This document shows, in pieces, positions 62,203 to 64,000 of a DNA stretch of 64,000 nucleotides. The position numbers were made by a program, and so were the translations under genes. Numbering within the stretch: the first letter of the stretch is position 1; every line of letters begins with the position of its first letter. The stretch is from Sphingomonas sp. S-NIH.Pt15_0812 (GTDB taxonomy: Bacteria > Pseudomonadota > Alphaproteobacteria > Sphingomonadales > Sphingomonadaceae): positions 68,253-132,252 of the forward strand of contig NZ_QLJH01000010.1 of NCBI RefSeq assembly GCF_003951315.1, written 5' to 3'. The notes under the pieces were generated by a model, which saw nothing but the letters and a program-made list of their open reading frames with translations, searched no databases and was not told the DNA's origin.

Positions 62203-63969
62203 TCACGCCGCCCGGATCACCTCCAGGAAGGCGTCCCCATAGGCGTCGAGCTTGCGCGCGCCGATGCCGGACAATAGCGCCAGTTCCGCCCGGCTGGCGG
62301 GCCGCTGCGCCGCCATGTCGCGCAGCACCGAGTCGTGGAAGATGACGTAAGGCGGCACGCCCGCCGCCTGCGCCAGCTCGCGCCGCCGTGCGCGCAACGC
62401 CTCGAACAGCGGATTGTCGGCCGGGTTCGCCGCCGCCGCGCCCGCCTTGCGGCCCCGCCGCTCGCGCTTGGGGGGCACGACCACCGACAGAGTCGCCTCG
62501 CCCTTGAGCAGCGCCCGCGCGGCGGGTCCGAATTCCAGCCCGCCATGCGCGTTGGTGCGCAGCGCGTCGCGCAGCATCAGCGCGCGCAATACCGGCTTGA
62601 TCAGCCCGACCTCGTCGCCGTCGACGATGTTCCAGACCGACAGAGTCTCATGCCCGTTCATCAGGCTGCGCTCGGTCGACTGGCCGCACAGCAGCTGTTC
62701 GATATAGGTCGCGCCGAACATCTGCCCGGTGCGGAACACGGCGGACAGGAACTTCCGCGCGGTCTGGGTCGCGTCGCGCGCGTCGGGCGAGCCCAGGCAA
62801 TTGTCGCAATTGCCGCAATCCTCGACCGGATTCTCGCCGAAATGGCGGAGCAGCACATGGCGGCGGCATCCGCCCGTCTCGACCAGCGCGCCCAGCGCGC
62901 TCAGCCGCTGGCGCTCGCCGGGCTGGCGTTCAGGCTCGACCTCGCCGATCCGCTGGCGGGCGCGGGCGAAATCCTCCGCCCCCCAGAACATGTGCGCGAC
63001 GGACGGATCGCCGTCGCGCCCGGCGCGGCCGGTTTCCTGATAATAGCCCTCGATCGACTTGGGCAGCCCGGCATGGGCGACGAAACGCACGTCCGGCTTG
63101 TCGATGCCCATGCCGAACGCGACCGTGGCGCAGATCACCATATCCTCGCTGGCGACGAAATCGGCCTGGTTCTTCGAGCGGATCGCGGCGTCCAGCCCGG
63201 CATGATAGGCGCGGGTCGGGCGGCCGGTGCGGGCCAGCGCCTCCGCCAGCTTCTCGGTCGCGGCGCGGGTCTGGGCATAGACGATGCCGGGGCCGGGATT
63301 GGCGCGGATCACGTCGGCGAGCTGCTGGTTGAGGTTGCTTCGCGGCGAGATATGGTAGCGGATGTTCGGCCGGTCGAAGCCGGAGACGATCAGCCCCTCC
63401 TGGTCGATGCCGAGCTGTTGCAGGATGTCGGCACGGGTATGCGCATCGGCGGTCGCGGTCAGCGCCAGGCGCGGCACGTCCGGGAAATGATCCATCAACG
63501 GCGCGAGCAGGCGATAGTCGGGGCGGAAATCATGGCCCCATTCGCTGACGCAATGCGCCTCGTCGATTGCGAACAGCGACAGCTTCGCCCGCCCCAGCAG
63601 GTCGCAGAAATGGCCGGACGAGGCGCGTTCGGGCGCGACATAGAGCAGGTCGAGCGCGCCGTCGCGGAACCGGGCGATCGTCTCCTCGCGATTCTGGTCG
63701 ACGCTGGTCAGCGTGGCGGCCCGGATGCCGACCGCCTCTGCCGCGCGGAGCTGGTCGTGCATCAGCGCGATCAGCGGCGAGACGACGACGCAACAGCCGT
63801 CCATCATCACCGCCGGCAACTGGTAGCAGAGCGACTTGCCGGCGCCGGTCGGCATCACCGCCAGCGTCCGCCGCTGGTCGAGCACGCGGCCGACCACCTC
63901 GGCCTGGACGCCGCGAAAAGCGGGAAAGCCGAAGACGCGCTGAAGGGTGGGCAGGGTTTCGGGGGGCAT
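62203..63969 (-). CDS. recQ: ATP-dependent DNA helicase RecQ
   Basis: RecQ unwinds DNA in recombination and replication-fork repair. The 588-residue protein has the helicase motifs MPTGAGKSLCYQLP (I), LFAIDEAHCVSEWGHDF (II), QETGRAGRDG (VI), a zinc-binding cysteine set (CRRHVLLRHFGENPVEDCGN, CDNC) and a winged-helix plus HRDC region near the C-terminus (SRAELALLSGIGARKLDAYG). The ATG at 63969 gives the usual opening, and the gene is complete inside the window. Confidence 0.97.
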   Translation of the reverse strand: MPPETLPTLQRVFGFPAFRGVQAEVVGRVLDQRRTLAVMPTGAGKSLCYQLPAVMMDGCCVVVSPLIALMHDQLRAAEAVGIRAATLTSVDQNREETIARFRDGALDLLYVAPERASSGHFCDLLGRAKLSLFAIDEAHCVSEWGHDFRPDYRLLAPLMDHFPDVPRLALTATADAHTRADILQQLGIDQEGLIVSGFDRPNIRYHISPRSNLNQQLADVIRANPGPGIVYAQTRAATEKLAEALARTGRPTRAYHAGLDAAIRSKNQADFVASEDMVICATVAFGMGIDKPDVRFVAHAGLPKSIEGYYQETGRAGRDGDPSVAHMFWGAEDFARARQRIGEVEPERQPGERQRLSALGALVETGGCRRHVLLRHFGENPVEDCGNCDNCLGSPDARDATQTARKFLSAVFRTGQMFGATYIEQLLCGQSTERSLMNGHETLSVWNIVDGDEVGLIKPVLRALMLRDALRTNAHGGLEFGPAARALLKGEATLSVVVPPKRERRGRKAGAAAANPADNPLFEALRARRRELAQAAGVPPYVIFHDSVLRDMAAQRPASRAELALLSGIGARKLDAYGDAFLEVIRAA

Positions 63970-64000
63970 CGCCGGGCGATGTAGGCTGTCTCTTAAACAC

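Overview
The window reads as a chromosomal segment of a high-GC alphaproteobacterium of the Sphingomonadaceae, most likely Sphingomonas or a close relative. Supporting signs are the GC-rich codon use, a PEPxxWA-type C-terminal sorting signal, a large TonB-dependent receptor next to a tryptophan-halogenase-like flavoprotein, and intergenic palindromes of the NWTPAFAGV type. No phage, plasmid, insertion sequence or CRISPR array was seen. Genes are tightly packed, often with 4-bp ATGA or GTGA stop/start overlaps.

Positions 1-20330 hold a large aerobic (late cobalt insertion) cobalamin cluster. One minus-strand run, cobW-cobN-cobG-cobH-cobI-cobJ, lies behind a cobalamin riboswitch. A second, cobL-cobE-cobM-cobB-cobF, diverges from cobK at overlapping start codons. 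A third, cbtB-cbtA-cobO-DUF1636-cobT-cobC-cobS, lies behind another cobalamin riboswitch and pairs cobalt uptake with adenosylation and nucleotide-loop assembly. A truncated cobD and cobQ run convergently on the plus strand. The genes make precorrin-3B from precorrin-3A, carry out the ring methylations, contraction and decarboxylation, amidate, insert cobalt (CobN only; the CobS and CobT chelatase subunits are not here), adenosylate and attach the lower ligand. cobA, cobP and the threonine-phosphate decarboxylase are not in the window.

Positions 20580-32000 are the accessory-looking part: a PEPxxWA-CTERM protein, small unknown proteins, an SDR, a COG2509-type flavoprotein, a four-gene unit (LuxR-type HTH with a membrane tail, a small helical protein, a membrane protein, a winged-helix protein), a TonB-dependent receptor with a 29-bp palindrome upstream, a DUF2490 protein, a tryptophan-halogenase-like protein lacking the usual catalytic lysine, and tRNA-Gln(CUG).

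Positions 32000-64000 are mostly housekeeping: Ppx/GppA and rlmE, hemC-hemD-mitofilin-like, tsaD-gpsA, AsmA, a small SdhAF4-type protein, rsmB-rpe-heparinase-like, purH, a polysaccharide flippase, polA, a class A beta-lactamase-like lipoprotein, nadB, an ABC ATPase without a neighbouring permease, a CHCC zinc-finger protein, ung, tldD, a chromosomal ccdAB pair, glnK-amtB behind a clear sigma-54 promoter and followed by a textbook terminator, three small coupled genes of uncertain role, and recQ.

All calls come from reading the sequence; no database search was run. The best candidates for something undescribed are the four-gene HTH/membrane unit at 24086-25964, the operator-like palindrome at 29125-29153, and the enzyme-family members that have lost key residues.
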